Shown: positions 46,190 to 55,154 of the stretch, one piece after another
How positions within the stretch are numbered: position 1 is the first letter of the stretch
Layout: each line of letters opens with the position of its first letter
DNA from: Methylotenera oryzisoli
GTDB lineage: Bacteria > Pseudomonadota > Gammaproteobacteria > Burkholderiales > Methylophilaceae
Reading direction: 5' to 3'
Length of the DNA: 64,000 nt
Assembly: GCF_004661485.1 (NCBI RefSeq)
Contig: NZ_PQVH01000008.1
Coordinates: forward strand, 434,001-498,000
Made by a program: the position numbers and the translations under genes
The notes under the pieces: model-generated
The model's database searches: none
Seen by the model: the letters and a program-made list of their open reading frames with translations, nothing else
Told to the model about the DNA's origin: nothing

Positions 46190-46987
46190 TTAATTTCCAC
46201 TCTGTAACAACTTAGCTTGTTCTGAATCAGGATATTGGCGTCTTAACTCAAGTGCATAACTTGACTCATCATCTCGGTTACCTAACAAACGCGCAATCCT
46301 TACCGACAACCACAACAACTCAGGGCCTGGTCGACTTAACATCGCATTTTGCAGGGTATTTTTGGCAACAGCCACGTCATTTCGGTTAAATTGAATGAGC
46401 GCAAGCTGATAAGCGGCAGAATGAAAAAGTGGCTCTAACTGCAATGCTCTCTGAAAATAAACTTCTGCATTACGTGTATCTTGCTTGCGCAGTGAGCAGA
46501 CACCAGCATTGGTATAAGCAATCGCCGGCGTGGCATATAGCGGGTTTTTTACCGCAGCCATGAACTCTTTGATTGACTCATCAGCCCGGCCACGCGAGCA
46601 CAAAAAGTTACCAAAATTATTATGTGCCTCTGAATTATTAGGCTCAATTTGGATGGCCTGCTTGAAGTTCATTTCAGCCAAAGCATCCTGTGAAAGCGCA
46701 GCATGCACCATGCCCAAACCGTTGTATGCCATCGCAAAGCTAGAGTCAATTTTAGTGGCTATCGTGAACTCATCCAAGGCGACTTCCAGGTTTCGCTGTT
46801 GCAAGTAAACAGATCCTAAATCTGAGTGCGCACGCGCACGCGCTTTTAAAGCACTGGCATCATAGGCTTGCTGCTGCTGAGTAGCACAAGCAGCAACAAC
46901 TAAAGTGAGGGTGGCGGCAAAACCCAACTGACGTGCAGAAGACTTAACTGACTCAAGCTGCTGAGTAAGTAACTGGATCAAATTCAT
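46190..46987 (-). CDS. pilW: Type IV pilus biogenesis/stability lipoprotein PilW (PilF-like)
   Basis: TPR lipoprotein needed in its family for secretin multimer stability in type IV pili; 265 residues. It has a long n-region before the signal helix and the lipobox VVAAC (Cys near 34). Five to six TPR units follow, clear in LGSVYLQQRNLEVALDEFTI, LGMVHAALSQDALAEMNFKQ and AGVCSLRKQDTRNAEVYFQ. It is the standard gene between rlmN and rodZ. Pilus genes themselves are not in this window, so the role is by family and position. Confidence 0.92.
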   Translation of the reverse strand: MNLIQLLTQQLESVKSSARQLGFAATLTLVVAACATQQQQAYDASALKARARAHSDLGSVYLQQRNLEVALDEFTIATKIDSSFAMAYNGLGMVHAALSQDALAEMNFKQAIQIEPNNSEAHNNFGNFLCSRGRADESIKEFMAAVKNPLYATPAIAYTNAGVCSLRKQDTRNAEVYFQRALQLEPLFHSAAYQLALIQFNRNDVAVAKNTLQNAMLSRPGPELLWLSVRIARLLGNRDDESSYALELRRQYPDSEQAKLLQSGN

Positions 46988-47003
46988 TTAACATTCACCT
47001 CGT

Positions 47004-48107
47004 TTAATCAACGGATTCTATAGGAATATGTCTAGAAGTACGTTTCGTTTTATCTAGTACTTTACCTGCTAATTGACCGCAAGCCGCATCAATATCATCA
47101 CCGCGTGTCTTACGCACAGTCACAACATAACCAGCCTGCATCAAAATATCACGGAAAACACGTACATGATTTGGTTTAGACGTATCATAACCGCTATTAG
47201 GGAATGGGTTAAATGGGATTAAATTAAATTTACAAGAAACGTTCTTCACTAACGCCAGAAGCTGGTGTGCGTGCTCAACGGTATCATTCACGCCATCCAA
47301 CATCACGTATTCAAACGTAACAAAGTCACGTGGCGCTTTTTCCAGGTAGCGATTACACGCTGCCATTAATTCTTTCAGTGGGTATTTTTTATTAATCGGC
47401 ACGATTACATCGCGCAGGGCATCGTTCGGCGCGTGCAAAGACACCGCCAATGCAACCGGACAATCTTCTTTCAACCTATCCATTGCTGGCACCATGCCGC
47501 TGGTAGACAAAGTCACACGGCGGCGACTTAAACCATAAGCCGAGTCGTCCAGCATAATTTGCATGGCTGTAACGACATTATCATAATTAGCCAAAGGCTC
47601 ACCCATCCCCATCATGACCACATTACTAATAATGCGATCTCCGGCAGGCAGCATGTCGTAACCTGGCTCTTGTCGTAATGTTTGATTTGCGATGGCAAGC
47701 TGGCCTATGATTTCCGCAACGCTTAAGTTGCGGTTAAAACCTTGACGCCCAGTAGAGCAGAAAGTGCACTCCAGCGCACAGCCCACTTGGCTAGAAATAC
47801 ATAAAGTACCGCGATCATCCTCAGGGATAAATACGGTTTCAATGCTATTTGCAGTATCGGTACCGATCAACCACTTACGTGTACCGTCGTTAGACACTTG
47901 AGCTAACTGCACTGTCGGCAAAGTAATTTCTGCATCGACAGCGAGTTTTTCGCGCAAGTTTTTGGCAATATCAGTCATCTGCTCAAAATCATGCACACCA
48001 AAGTGATGCATCCAGCGCATTAACTGTTTGGCACGAAAAGGTTTCTCACCTCTATCAGCAAACCATTGAGCGAGCTGTTTTTGATTGTAATTGAGCAGAT
48101 TGACCAA
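47004..48107 (-). CDS. rlmN: 23S rRNA / tRNA adenine-C2 methyltransferase RlmN
   Basis: Radical-SAM dual RNA methylase (A2503 of 23S, A37 of some tRNAs); 367 residues. The cluster Cys are in [12 protein letters not shown], and the second methyl-carrying Cys in [35 protein letters not shown] and [15 protein letters not shown] are family strings. The start is a TTG at 48107: a TAA occurs three codons upstream in frame and AAGGTG sits 9 bases away, leaving little choice. First gene after ndk in the block. Confidence 0.97.
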   Translation of the reverse strand: MVNLLNYNQKQLAQWFADRGEKPFRAKQLMRWMHHFGVHDFEQMTDIAKNLREKLAVDAEITLPTVQLAQVSNDGTRKWLIGTDTANSIETVFIPEDDRGTLCISSQVGCALECTFCSTGRQGFNRNLSVAEIIGQLAIANQTLRQEPGYDMLPAGDRIISNVVMMGMGEPLANYDNVVTAMQIMLDDSAYGLSRRRVTLSTSGMVPAMDRLKEDCPVALAVSLHAPNDALRDVIVPINKKYPLKELMAACNRYLEKAPRDFVTFEYVMLDGVNDTVEHAHQLLALVKNVSCKFNLIPFNPFPNSGYDTSKPNHVRVFRDILMQAGYVVTVRKTRGDDIDAACGQLAGKVLDKTKRTSRHIPIESVD

Positions 48108-48145
48108 AATTGTTTACACCTTATATTAACGATTAACTATTCTTT

Positions 48146-48172
48146 AGGTTGCAAGGCAACCCTATGCAACCT
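48146..48172 (-). terminator. Hairpin between ndk and rlmN
   Basis: AGGTTGC pairs with GCAACCT across a 13-base loop that itself contains a nested GCAACC. No good T-run, and the genes are co-directional, so it may be an attenuating or processing hairpin rather than a full terminator. Confidence 0.35.
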
Positions 48173-48183
48173 GAATAATTAAA

Positions 48184-48591
48184 TTACTTACCGAAGAAGT
48201 AAGCGATTTCGATTGCTGCGTTTTCAGCAGAATCAGAACCGTGCACTGCGTTTGCATCAATGCTTTCAGCAAAGTCAGCACGGATAGTACCAGCAGCAGC
48301 TTCTTTAGGGTTAGTAGCACCCATCAAGTCACGGTTAACTTGCACTGCGTTTTCGCCTTCTAACGCTTGAATCATTACTGGACCTGAAATCATGAATTTT
48401 ACAAGGTCAGCAAAGAATGGACGCTCTTTATGTACAGCGTAGAAACCTTCAGCATCAGCTTGTGTTAATTGTGCCATTTTAGCTTCAACAATTTTCAAAC
48501 CAGCGTTTTCAAAACGTGTGTAAATTTTACCGATTACATTTTTTGCAACTGCATCTGGTTTGATGATAGAAAGCGTGCGTTGAACTGCCAT
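48184..48591 (-). CDS. ndk: Nucleoside diphosphate kinase
   Basis: Balances NTP pools by phosphate transfer through a histidine intermediate; 135 residues. The N-terminal [19 protein letters not shown] and the active-site region [16 protein letters not shown], holding the catalytic His, are intact. [20 protein letters not shown] is also typical. Starts the ndk-der block, with ribosome site GGAG. Divergent from fhcB across a 139-base AT-rich gap that includes a TTGACA on the ndk strand without a well-spaced -10. Confidence 0.98.
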   Translation of the reverse strand: MAVQRTLSIIKPDAVAKNVIGKIYTRFENAGLKIVEAKMAQLTQADAEGFYAVHKERPFFADLVKFMISGPVMIQALEGENAVQVNRDLMGATNPKEAAAGTIRADFAESIDANAVHGSDSAENAAIEIAYFFGK

Positions 48592-48730
48592 AATTACTCC
48601 ATTAAATTAACTTATTGAAAAGACCGTTAAAATACCATTTTTAGCACTTAAAATAAACCAACATTTTATGTTATGGTGTTAATTAAATGAGTTTTAGAAT
48701 CAGTCTCGATGTGTCAAAATTGGCGTTATT

Positions 48731-50002
48731 ATGAAAAACAATTTAAATCCAACCCTCCCCGCCTCCATTACCTGCCCTGCCTGTGGCATGCTTTGTGATG
48801 ATTTGGTGCTAACAAGTACTACTCCCTTATCCATTCAAAATGCATGTGCTAAAAGCATTACTTTTTTTGAGCAATCGTTTCATTCAAACAGCTCAAACAC
48901 GGCGCCTAGCGTATCAGGTAAAACGACGGACCTAGAAACTGCCGTTAAAGCTGCTGCTGCCATTCTGGCGCAAAGTAAGGCACCACTGATTGCAGGTCTA
49001 GGCACTGAAGTACAAGGAATGCGCTCTATTATGCGCCTAGCCGCAGCTAGTAATGCAATGTTAGACCACATGCACAGCGAATCGTCCGTGCGTAACACAC
49101 TCACTATGCAAAATGGCGGCTGGCTCACCACCACCCTGTCTGAAGTTAAAAACCGTGCTGACCTAATTTTAGCCATCGGCACAGATATTGGCACTAGCCA
49201 CCCCCGCTTCTTCGAAAAGCTGGTTTGGGACTCTGCCAGCCTGTTTAACAAACCAAGCCCAGAGGTAGTCTACTTGGGCGTTTCTGCAGATAAAGCCAAA
49301 TCAGCCACTTCACCAGAAGGCAAGCTAGCCAGCGCAGTAGGCGATGATCCAGCTCAAATACCTGAAATTGTGAACGCACTTAACGCCTTGTTAATCAATA
49401 AGAAAATCAATGCAGAAACCGTGGGCGGCGTTGCGGTAGCAACATTACAAGCCTTAGTAGAAAAATTAAAAGCAGCCAAATATGCTGTCATTGTATGGTC
49501 TGCCAGCAGCTTTAAATTCAGCCACGCAGAACTTACTATCCAAAGCATCGTACAACTGGTGAATCAACTGAATGAAACCACACGTGCTGCCGGCTTGCCG
49601 CTCAATTCAGGAGACGGCGACTCTTCAGTCAACAACACCAGCACATGGTTAAGTGGCTATCCAACCAGAAACCGCTTTGTAAATGGTAAACCTGAATATG
49701 ATAACTATCACTTCAGCACACAAAAACAATTGCAAAATAGCGATGCCTTGCTCTGGGTAAGCACATTCAACCCAACCAGTGCACCGCAAACCGCACTACC
49801 TACCATTGTGATTGGACGCCCAGACATCAAACTAGATCGCACACCAGATGTATTTATTCCGGTCGGCATCCCGGGTGTTGACCATGCAGGCTCAATGTTC
49901 CGCATGGACAGTTCTATCACGCTACCACTAAAAAAACTACGCAATAACGAATTACCCAACTTGAGCGAGGTAATAAATAGAATTGAGGCAGAATTAGCAT
50001 GA
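48731..50002 (+). CDS. fhcB: Formyltransferase/hydrolase complex subunit FhcB
   Basis: Subunit of the Fhc complex, which moves and hydrolyses the formyl group from formyl-H4MPT via methanofuran to formate; 423 residues. It is related to the metal-dehydrogenase subunit of archaeal formylmethanofuran dehydrogenase. In bacteria the Fhc complex does not act as a dehydrogenase. The N-terminus keeps CPACGMLCDD (C15, C18, C22), as in archaeal Fe-S ligands, with a possible fourth at C39. In the region where archaeal enzymes carry the tungsten/molybdenum-binding Cys (near SESSVRNTL) none is seen. No clear ribosome site precedes the ATG. First gene of the fhc operon. Confidence 0.93.
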   Translation: MKNNLNPTLPASITCPACGMLCDDLVLTSTTPLSIQNACAKSITFFEQSFHSNSSNTAPSVSGKTTDLETAVKAAAAILAQSKAPLIAGLGTEVQGMRSIMRLAAASNAMLDHMHSESSVRNTLTMQNGGWLTTTLSEVKNRADLILAIGTDIGTSHPRFFEKLVWDSASLFNKPSPEVVYLGVSADKAKSATSPEGKLASAVGDDPAQIPEIVNALNALLINKKINAETVGGVAVATLQALVEKLKAAKYAVIVWSASSFKFSHAELTIQSIVQLVNQLNETTRAAGLPLNSGDGDSSVNNTSTWLSGYPTRNRFVNGKPEYDNYHFSTQKQLQNSDALLWVSTFNPTSAPQTALPTIVIGRPDIKLDRTPDVFIPVGIPGVDHAGSMFRMDSSITLPLKKLRNNELPNLSEVINRIEAELA

Positions 50003-51675
50003 TCACTTTACTCAAGAACGGCAAACTGTACGACCCTGCGCACAATAAAAATGGCGTAGTAGAAGATATTTACATTCATCAAGGCCGTATCGTACCGAAA
50101 CCGCTAGATAACGCAAAAATCAGCCAAACCTATGATTTAAGCGGCAAAGTAGTGATGGCCGGCGCCATTGATATGCACAGCCACATCGGTGGCGGCAAAG
50201 TCAATATCGCACGCATGATGTTGCCAGAATACCAACAAAAACAGATGCAGGAAATTAAAAACCTGAGTGAGCCTGAAGCACATATCTGTACGCCATATTG
50301 TAGCCACCATGCCACACCAACGGCCACTGACACCGGCTTTAGATACATTGAAATGGGCTATACCGCTGCGTTTGAGCCTGCCATTTCACCTATCAACGCG
50401 CGTCAAGCCCACTTAGAAATGGGTGACACCCCGATGATTGATAAGGGTGGCTATGCAATGCTAGGTAATGACGATTACTTTTTGCGCATGCTAACCGCAA
50501 AAAAAGATCAAAAAGCCATTAACGACTACGTTGCATGGATTCTGCATGCCACGCAAACCATCGGTATTAAAGTCGTGAATCCGGGTGGCATTAGCGCATT
50601 TAAATTCAATCAACGCCGACTGAATTTAGACGAAAACCATCAGCATTATCAAGTAAGCCCGCGTGAAGTACTGCAAAGCCTAAGCCGTGCCGTGCACGAA
50701 CTTGGCATTGCTAAACCACTGCATGTGCACTGTAACAATTTGGGTGCAGCCGGTAACTTTGAAACCACGCTCAATACCATGACTGCAAGCAATGGCCTGC
50801 CTATGCACTTAACGCATATTCAGTTCCACAGCTATGGTACAGAAGGTGATAAGAAGTTCTCATCAGCAGCCGCGCAAATTGCAGAAGCCATTAATAAAAA
50901 CAAAAACATCACCGCCGATGTAGGCCAAATTTTATTTAATCAAACCGTCACGGCATCTGGTGACTCAATGATGCAACACTTGAATGCTAAGCATGCAAAT
51001 CCTAAAAAATCAGTGATTATGGATATTGAATGCGATGCCGGCTGCGGTGTATTGCCGTTTAAGTACCGTGATCAAAACTATGTGAACGCATTGCAATGGG
51101 CCATCGGCTTAGAGATTTTTCTATCAGTGGAAGACCCATGGCGTATTTTCTTAACCACAGACCATCCAAATGGCGCACCGTTTACCAGCTACCCGCATTT
51201 GATTCGCTTATTGATGGATAAATCTTTCAGAAATGAAGCATTTGCCAAGCTCAATCTGGATGCGCAATCCATGAGCAACCTCACCAGCTTAGACCGCGAA
51301 TACAGCCTGTATGACATTGCCATCATGACGCGTGCCGGCGCAAGCAAACTGATTGGTATGAACGACCGTGGACATTTGGGTGTAGGCGCTAACGCAGACA
51401 TCACCGTGTATACCGACCAAGAAAACCGCGAGGCCATGTTTGCCAAGCCTGATTATGTATTTAAAAACGGGGAATTAGTGGTTAAAGACGGCGCCGTGGT
51501 TAAAGTGGTCTGGGGTGCTACTCATACTGCCAAACCTGCTTTTGATATTGGTGTAGAAAAAGAGCTGAAAGAATACTTTGATCGCTACCAAACCATAGGT
51601 TTAGATAACTTCAAGATTAGCGATGCCGAGATCTTTGATGACGGCAGAGGCAGTGTTGTCGTCAATAAAAACTAA
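49999..51675 (+). CDS. fhcA: Formyltransferase/hydrolase complex subunit FhcA
   Basis: Amidohydrolase-family subunit that hydrolyses formylmethanofuran to formate and methanofuran; 558 residues. It starts 4 bases inside the fhcB stop (ATGA). Metal-site motifs: GAIDMHSHIGGGKVN near the start, the Lys-containing GGISAFKFNQRR (candidate carboxylysine), HVHCNNLGAAGNFE, LTHIQFHSYG, and the Asp in TTDHPNGAPFTSYPHLI. The C-terminal composite domain includes GVGANADITVYTDQ. Strong similarity to FwdA/FhcA families. Followed after 26 bases by the PNPOx-like gene. Confidence 0.96.
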   Translation: MITLLKNGKLYDPAHNKNGVVEDIYIHQGRIVPKPLDNAKISQTYDLSGKVVMAGAIDMHSHIGGGKVNIARMMLPEYQQKQMQEIKNLSEPEAHICTPYCSHHATPTATDTGFRYIEMGYTAAFEPAISPINARQAHLEMGDTPMIDKGGYAMLGNDDYFLRMLTAKKDQKAINDYVAWILHATQTIGIKVVNPGGISAFKFNQRRLNLDENHQHYQVSPREVLQSLSRAVHELGIAKPLHVHCNNLGAAGNFETTLNTMTASNGLPMHLTHIQFHSYGTEGDKKFSSAAAQIAEAINKNKNITADVGQILFNQTVTASGDSMMQHLNAKHANPKKSVIMDIECDAGCGVLPFKYRDQNYVNALQWAIGLEIFLSVEDPWRIFLTTDHPNGAPFTSYPHLIRLLMDKSFRNEAFAKLNLDAQSMSNLTSLDREYSLYDIAIMTRAGASKLIGMNDRGHLGVGANADITVYTDQENREAMFAKPDYVFKNGELVVKDGAVVKVVWGATHTAKPAFDIGVEKELKEYFDRYQTIGLDNFKISDAEIFDDGRGSVVVNKN

Positions 51676-51701
51676 CAGTCTCTCGACTGAAAGGAAACGA
51701 T

Positions 51702-52361
51702 ATGAGTAGATTATATGGCGAACAACACCGTCAACTACAGGATGAGTTTGCCACACGTAAAATGGCAGACCGCGTTGAAGAGTTAGCTTGCAAAACAGAG
51801 TTTGATGATGAATCAAAAGGATTTATCGAATACATGGATATGTTTTTTCTATCCACAGTAGATCATCAAGGCCGCCCTACCGTGTCGTACAAAGGCGGCG
51901 ACGCTGGCTTTGTCAAAGTAATTGATAGCAAAACCTTAGCCTTTCCTAGCTACGATGGTAATGGCATGTTCTTTTCTATGGGCAACATCACCACACAGCC
52001 GCAAGTTGGCTTGCTGTTTATCTCTTTTGAAACGCCGCATCGTATCCGTGTGCAAGGCACTGCTACCATCTCACGTGATGACCCACTGATGAGCGAATAC
52101 AAAGAAGCTGACTTTATTGTTAGGGTGACCTTATCCGAGCTATGGCAAAATTGTCCGCGCTACATTCACCAGCGCACCAAGGTACGTGATTCACGTTATG
52201 TACCGCGTGAACATTGCGAGACCCCGCTTGCCGAGTGGAAGCGTCTGGATTTAGTGCAAGATGTGCTGCCGGAAACAGACCTCAATAAAGTAAAAGAACT
52301 AGGTACCATTCAAATTGAAGAATGGATTGATAAAATTAAAACTGCTGACCCAACGGCCTAA
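51702..52361 (+). CDS. Pyridoxamine-5-phosphate-oxidase-fold flavin protein inserted in the fhc operon
   Basis: A 219-residue protein of the PNPOx/FMN-binding split-barrel superfamily: FFLSTVDHQGRPTVSYKGGD, SYDGNGMFFSMGNITTQPQV, LFISFETPHRIRVQGTATIS, then a long C-terminal helix region with CPRYIHQRTKV. The GDAGFV and phosphate-contacting NGMFFSMGN turns suggest flavin or F420-like cofactor binding. It has its own ribosome site (AAAGGAAA) and ends exactly where fhcD begins (TAAATG), so it is translationally coupled to fhc. Substrate and role are unknown; context hints at one-carbon or methanopterin redox chemistry. Confidence 0.85.
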   Translation: MSRLYGEQHRQLQDEFATRKMADRVEELACKTEFDDESKGFIEYMDMFFLSTVDHQGRPTVSYKGGDAGFVKVIDSKTLAFPSYDGNGMFFSMGNITTQPQVGLLFISFETPHRIRVQGTATISRDDPLMSEYKEADFIVRVTLSELWQNCPRYIHQRTKVRDSRYVPREHCETPLAEWKRLDLVQDVLPETDLNKVKELGTIQIEEWIDKIKTADPTA

Positions 52362-53276
52362 ATGATGATGTTGCTAAATAATATACAAATTGACGATACC
52401 TTTGCCGAAGCATTTAATATGCGCGGCACTCGCGTGATTATTACCGCGCAAAACCTAAAATGGGCATACCATGCCGCAAACGCGATGACGGGCTTTGCAA
52501 CCTCAGTCATTGGCTGTGGCGTTGAAGCTGGTATTGAACGCGAATTATCAACAGAAGAAACACCAGACGGCAGGCCTGGCGTCAGTATCTTAATGTTTGC
52601 CATGGGCAGCAAAGTGCTGATGCAACAATTAGAAACCCGCATGGGGCAATGTATCCTGACCTGTCCAACTGCTGCGGCTTTTTCCGGCATTGATGGCGAA
52701 GATAAAATCAGCCTAGGTAAACACCTGCGCTACTTTGGCGACGGTTTCCAAACCTCTAAACTGATTGATGGCAAACGCTACTGGCGTATTCCGGTGATGG
52801 ACGGCGAGTTTATTACCGAAGAAACAACGGGTATGGTACGTGCAATCGGCGGCGGTAACTTTCTGATTTTAGCGACATCACAGCCTGCAGCTTTAGCCGC
52901 AGCTGAGGTTGCCATTGAAGCCATGAAAAAAGTGCCTAACGTGATTATGCCGTTTCCAGGTGGCGTAGTGCGCTCTGGCTCTAAGGTTGGCAGTAAGTAT
53001 AAAACTATGTTTGCCTCCACCAATGACGCATTCTGCCCTACACTTAAAGGTGCTACCAATACTGAGCTTTCACCTGAGATTGAAAGCGTGATGGAAATTG
53101 TGATCGATGGCTTAACCTTCGAAGACATCGCACTTTCAATGAAAGTGGGTATCGAAGCTATTTGCAACCTAGGTGCTGATAGTGGCGTTAAGCGCATTTC
53201 GGCGGGTAACTATGGCGGCAAACTTGGCCCTCATCTTTTCAAACTACATGATATTTTAAACGGCAGCAACTCATGA
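52362..53276 (+). CDS. fhcD: Formylmethanofuran-tetrahydromethanopterin formyltransferase FhcD (Ftr)
   Basis: Transfers formyl from formyl-H4MPT to methanofuran in the oxidative direction; 304 residues. The ATG directly abuts the upstream TAA. Two similar lobes are seen, with NIQIDDTFAEAFNMRGTRVI, IGCGVEAGIERELS, TPDGRPGVSILMFAMGSKVL, MGQCILTCPTAA and the C-lobe FPGGVVRSGSKVGSKYKTM and LKGATNTELSPEIESVMEIV. Acidic residues of the family catalytic site are kept. Supports H4MPT-linked formaldehyde oxidation in the cell. Confidence 0.97.
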   Translation: MMMLLNNIQIDDTFAEAFNMRGTRVIITAQNLKWAYHAANAMTGFATSVIGCGVEAGIERELSTEETPDGRPGVSILMFAMGSKVLMQQLETRMGQCILTCPTAAAFSGIDGEDKISLGKHLRYFGDGFQTSKLIDGKRYWRIPVMDGEFITEETTGMVRAIGGGNFLILATSQPAALAAAEVAIEAMKKVPNVIMPFPGGVVRSGSKVGSKYKTMFASTNDAFCPTLKGATNTELSPEIESVMEIVIDGLTFEDIALSMKVGIEAICNLGADSGVKRISAGNYGGKLGPHLFKLHDILNGSNS

Positions 53277-54082
53277 ACGCGCTTACATTCACACTAAAGA
53301 ATACACTCCAATTCTCGGTAAATTGCGGTGCATTAACTCCAGATAATTTAGCCAACAAATCTGCTGCCGATATTGCCAAGATTAAAGTCACTTACGGTAA
53401 CAGTACAGTTTTGGCTGGCGATTTATTTGAAATTAGCGGCAATGATGCTGCACACATTGTGTTTAAAAATGCATCGGACAAGATGGACTATATTGGCGCA
53501 CATATGTCTACTGGCAAAATCACCGTTGAAGGTAACGCTGGTGCCTATTTAGGCTTTACCATGAAGAATGGTGAAATCCACTGCTTAGGTAACGCGGCAA
53601 GCTATGCCGCATGCAATATGGTAAACGGCTTATTAAAAATTGATGCAAACGTAGGTGATTTTTTAGGCGCAGGCTCAGAAGGCTTACGCAAAGGCATGCG
53701 CGGCGGCACTGTCATTATCAAAGGCAATGCCGGCGACCGTGTTGGCGACCAGATGCGTAGAGGCTTGATTTTGATTGAAGGTAATGTTGGCGACTATTGC
53801 GGTAGCCGTATGATTGCAGGCACGATTGGCGTATTGGGCAGTGTTGGTGTCTACACCGCATTTAATATGCACCGTGGTACGTTATTGCTGAAAAATGTAC
53901 CAACCCTGCATGCAACCGTGCAATATTGTGGCACGCACACCTTGCCATACCTGAGCTTATTATTTAAATCGTTTAAAAAATACAATACACAATTTAGCCA
54001 ATTGAGCTCACAGCGCGTACAGCGCTTTGTAGGTGATGCTGCGTATAAAGGCAATGGTGAAGTGCTGATTCTCAATGCTTAA
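53273..54082 (+). CDS. fhcC: Formyltransferase/hydrolase complex subunit FhcC
   Basis: Beta-helix scaffold subunit of the Fhc complex, related to FwdC and the glutamate-synthase C-terminal domain; 269 residues. It starts inside the fhcD stop (ATGA). Repeating glycine-rich coils of the right-handed helix are clear: GKITVEGNAGAYLGFTMKNG, LKIDANVGDFLGAGSEG, GTVIIKGNAGDRVGDQMRRG, LIEGNVGDYCGSRMIAG. The complex supplies the platform for the FhcD transferase and FhcA hydrolase. Last gene of the operon; a hairpin follows at 54104. Confidence 0.96.
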   Translation: MNALTFTLKNTLQFSVNCGALTPDNLANKSAADIAKIKVTYGNSTVLAGDLFEISGNDAAHIVFKNASDKMDYIGAHMSTGKITVEGNAGAYLGFTMKNGEIHCLGNAASYAACNMVNGLLKIDANVGDFLGAGSEGLRKGMRGGTVIIKGNAGDRVGDQMRRGLILIEGNVGDYCGSRMIAGTIGVLGSVGVYTAFNMHRGTLLLKNVPTLHATVQYCGTHTLPYLSLLFKSFKKYNTQFSQLSSQRVQRFVGDAAYKGNGEVLILNA

Positions 54083-54103
54083 ACACTAAGTCTAAGCGCA
54101 TTG

Positions 54104-54126
54104 GTCCTATGGTAATGACATAGGAC
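54104..54126 (+). terminator. Candidate terminator hairpin after fhcC
   Basis: 8-bp stem GTCCTATG/CATAGGAC with a seven-base loop, 21 bases after the fhcC stop. Not followed by a T-run, so it is a weak intrinsic terminator or a stabilising hairpin. The trhO gene begins about 100 bases on. Confidence 0.45.
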
Positions 54127-54224
54127 TAGAACTTCATATACAGCGAATGGTCAGCTTTTTGAGATAAGCATCGATTTATAAAATCATCTGTTAAAATAGC
54201 GTATTACATTAAGATTTTGCTGCT

Positions 54225-55154
54225 ATGCCTAAGTACCTGACTGCCGCCCTTTATAAGTTTGTTAGCTTGCCTGAATACAAGGCACTGCAAGTGCCTATTA
54301 TGGATGCGTGTAAGACACATCAGATTAAAGGTACTTTACTGCTCGCAGAAGAAGGCATCAATGGCACTATTGCGGGCCTGCCGGACGACATTCAACAGGT
54401 GCTTAACTATTTACGCACCGACCCGCTATTTTCCGGGAAATTTGCTGATTTAGAACACAAAGAATCTTTTGCAGATGAACATCCGTTTTATCGGATGAAA
54501 GTAAAACTCAAAAAAGAAATCGTGACTCTTGGCGTGCCTGGAGTCAGCCCTACTAAAAAAGTAGGTACTTATGTGAAACCAGAAGACTGGAATGCGCTGA
54601 TTTCAGACCCCGATGTCGTGCTTATTGATACGCGTAATGACTACGAAGTAGACATTGGTACATTCAAAGGTGCAATCGACCCAAGAACAACCACCTTCCG
54701 TGAGTTTCCGGAGTATGTGGCAAAACACTTTGATAAAACCAAACATAAAAAAGTGGCCATGTTTTGCACAGGCGGTATCCGCTGCGAAAAAGCATCGTCT
54801 TACATGCTGGACCAAGGGTTTGATGAGGTATTTCACTTACAAGGTGGCATTTTAAAATACCTGGAAACCGTACCCGAAGAGCAAAGCATGTGGGAAGGCG
54901 AATGCTTTGTATTTGACCAGCGCGTTGCGGTTAAACACAATTTAGAAGTTGGGGAGTTTGATCAGTGCTATGCATGCAGACACCCGCTATCACCCGCAGA
55001 AATGCAAAGCGAACAATACGTTGCCGGTATCTCCTGCCCGCATTGTTACGATAAAGTCTCAGAAGAAAAACGCGCAAGATTGCTAGAGAGACAAAAACAA
55101 GTGACGCTAGCAAAACAGCGCGGAGAAACACATATTGGTGAAAAACAAAAATAA
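54225..55154 (+). CDS. trhO: tRNA uridine-34 hydroxylase TrhO (YceA, rhodanese-like)
   Basis: Oxygen-dependent hydroxylase that starts 5-carboxymethoxy/methoxyuridine modification at the wobble position of tRNAs; 309 residues. Landmarks: [14 protein letters not shown] near the N-terminus, [14 protein letters not shown], a rhodanese domain with active loop [16 protein letters not shown] (Cys in CTGGIRC), and the C-terminal zinc-like CYACRHPLS...CPHC pair. Starts a new plus-strand group after the fhc operon. Confidence 0.95.
   Translation: MPKYLTAALYKFVSLPEYKALQVPIMDACKTHQIKGTLLLAEEGINGTIAGLPDDIQQVLNYLRTDPLFSGKFADLEHKESFADEHPFYRMKVKLKKEIVTLGVPGVSPTKKVGTYVKPEDWNALISDPDVVLIDTRNDYEVDIGTFKGAIDPRTTTFREFPEYVAKHFDKTKHKKVAMFCTGGIRCEKASSYMLDQGFDEVFHLQGGILKYLETVPEEQSMWEGECFVFDQRVAVKHNLEVGEFDQCYACRHPLSPAEMQSEQYVAGISCPHCYDKVSEEKRARLLERQKQVTLAKQRGETHIGEKQK

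Noticed and set aside
48592-48730. TTGACA on the ndk strand as a consensus promoter
   Set aside because: No -10 box lies at 16-18 bases; the nearest candidate is at 15 bases and poor, so it was not listed as a feature.
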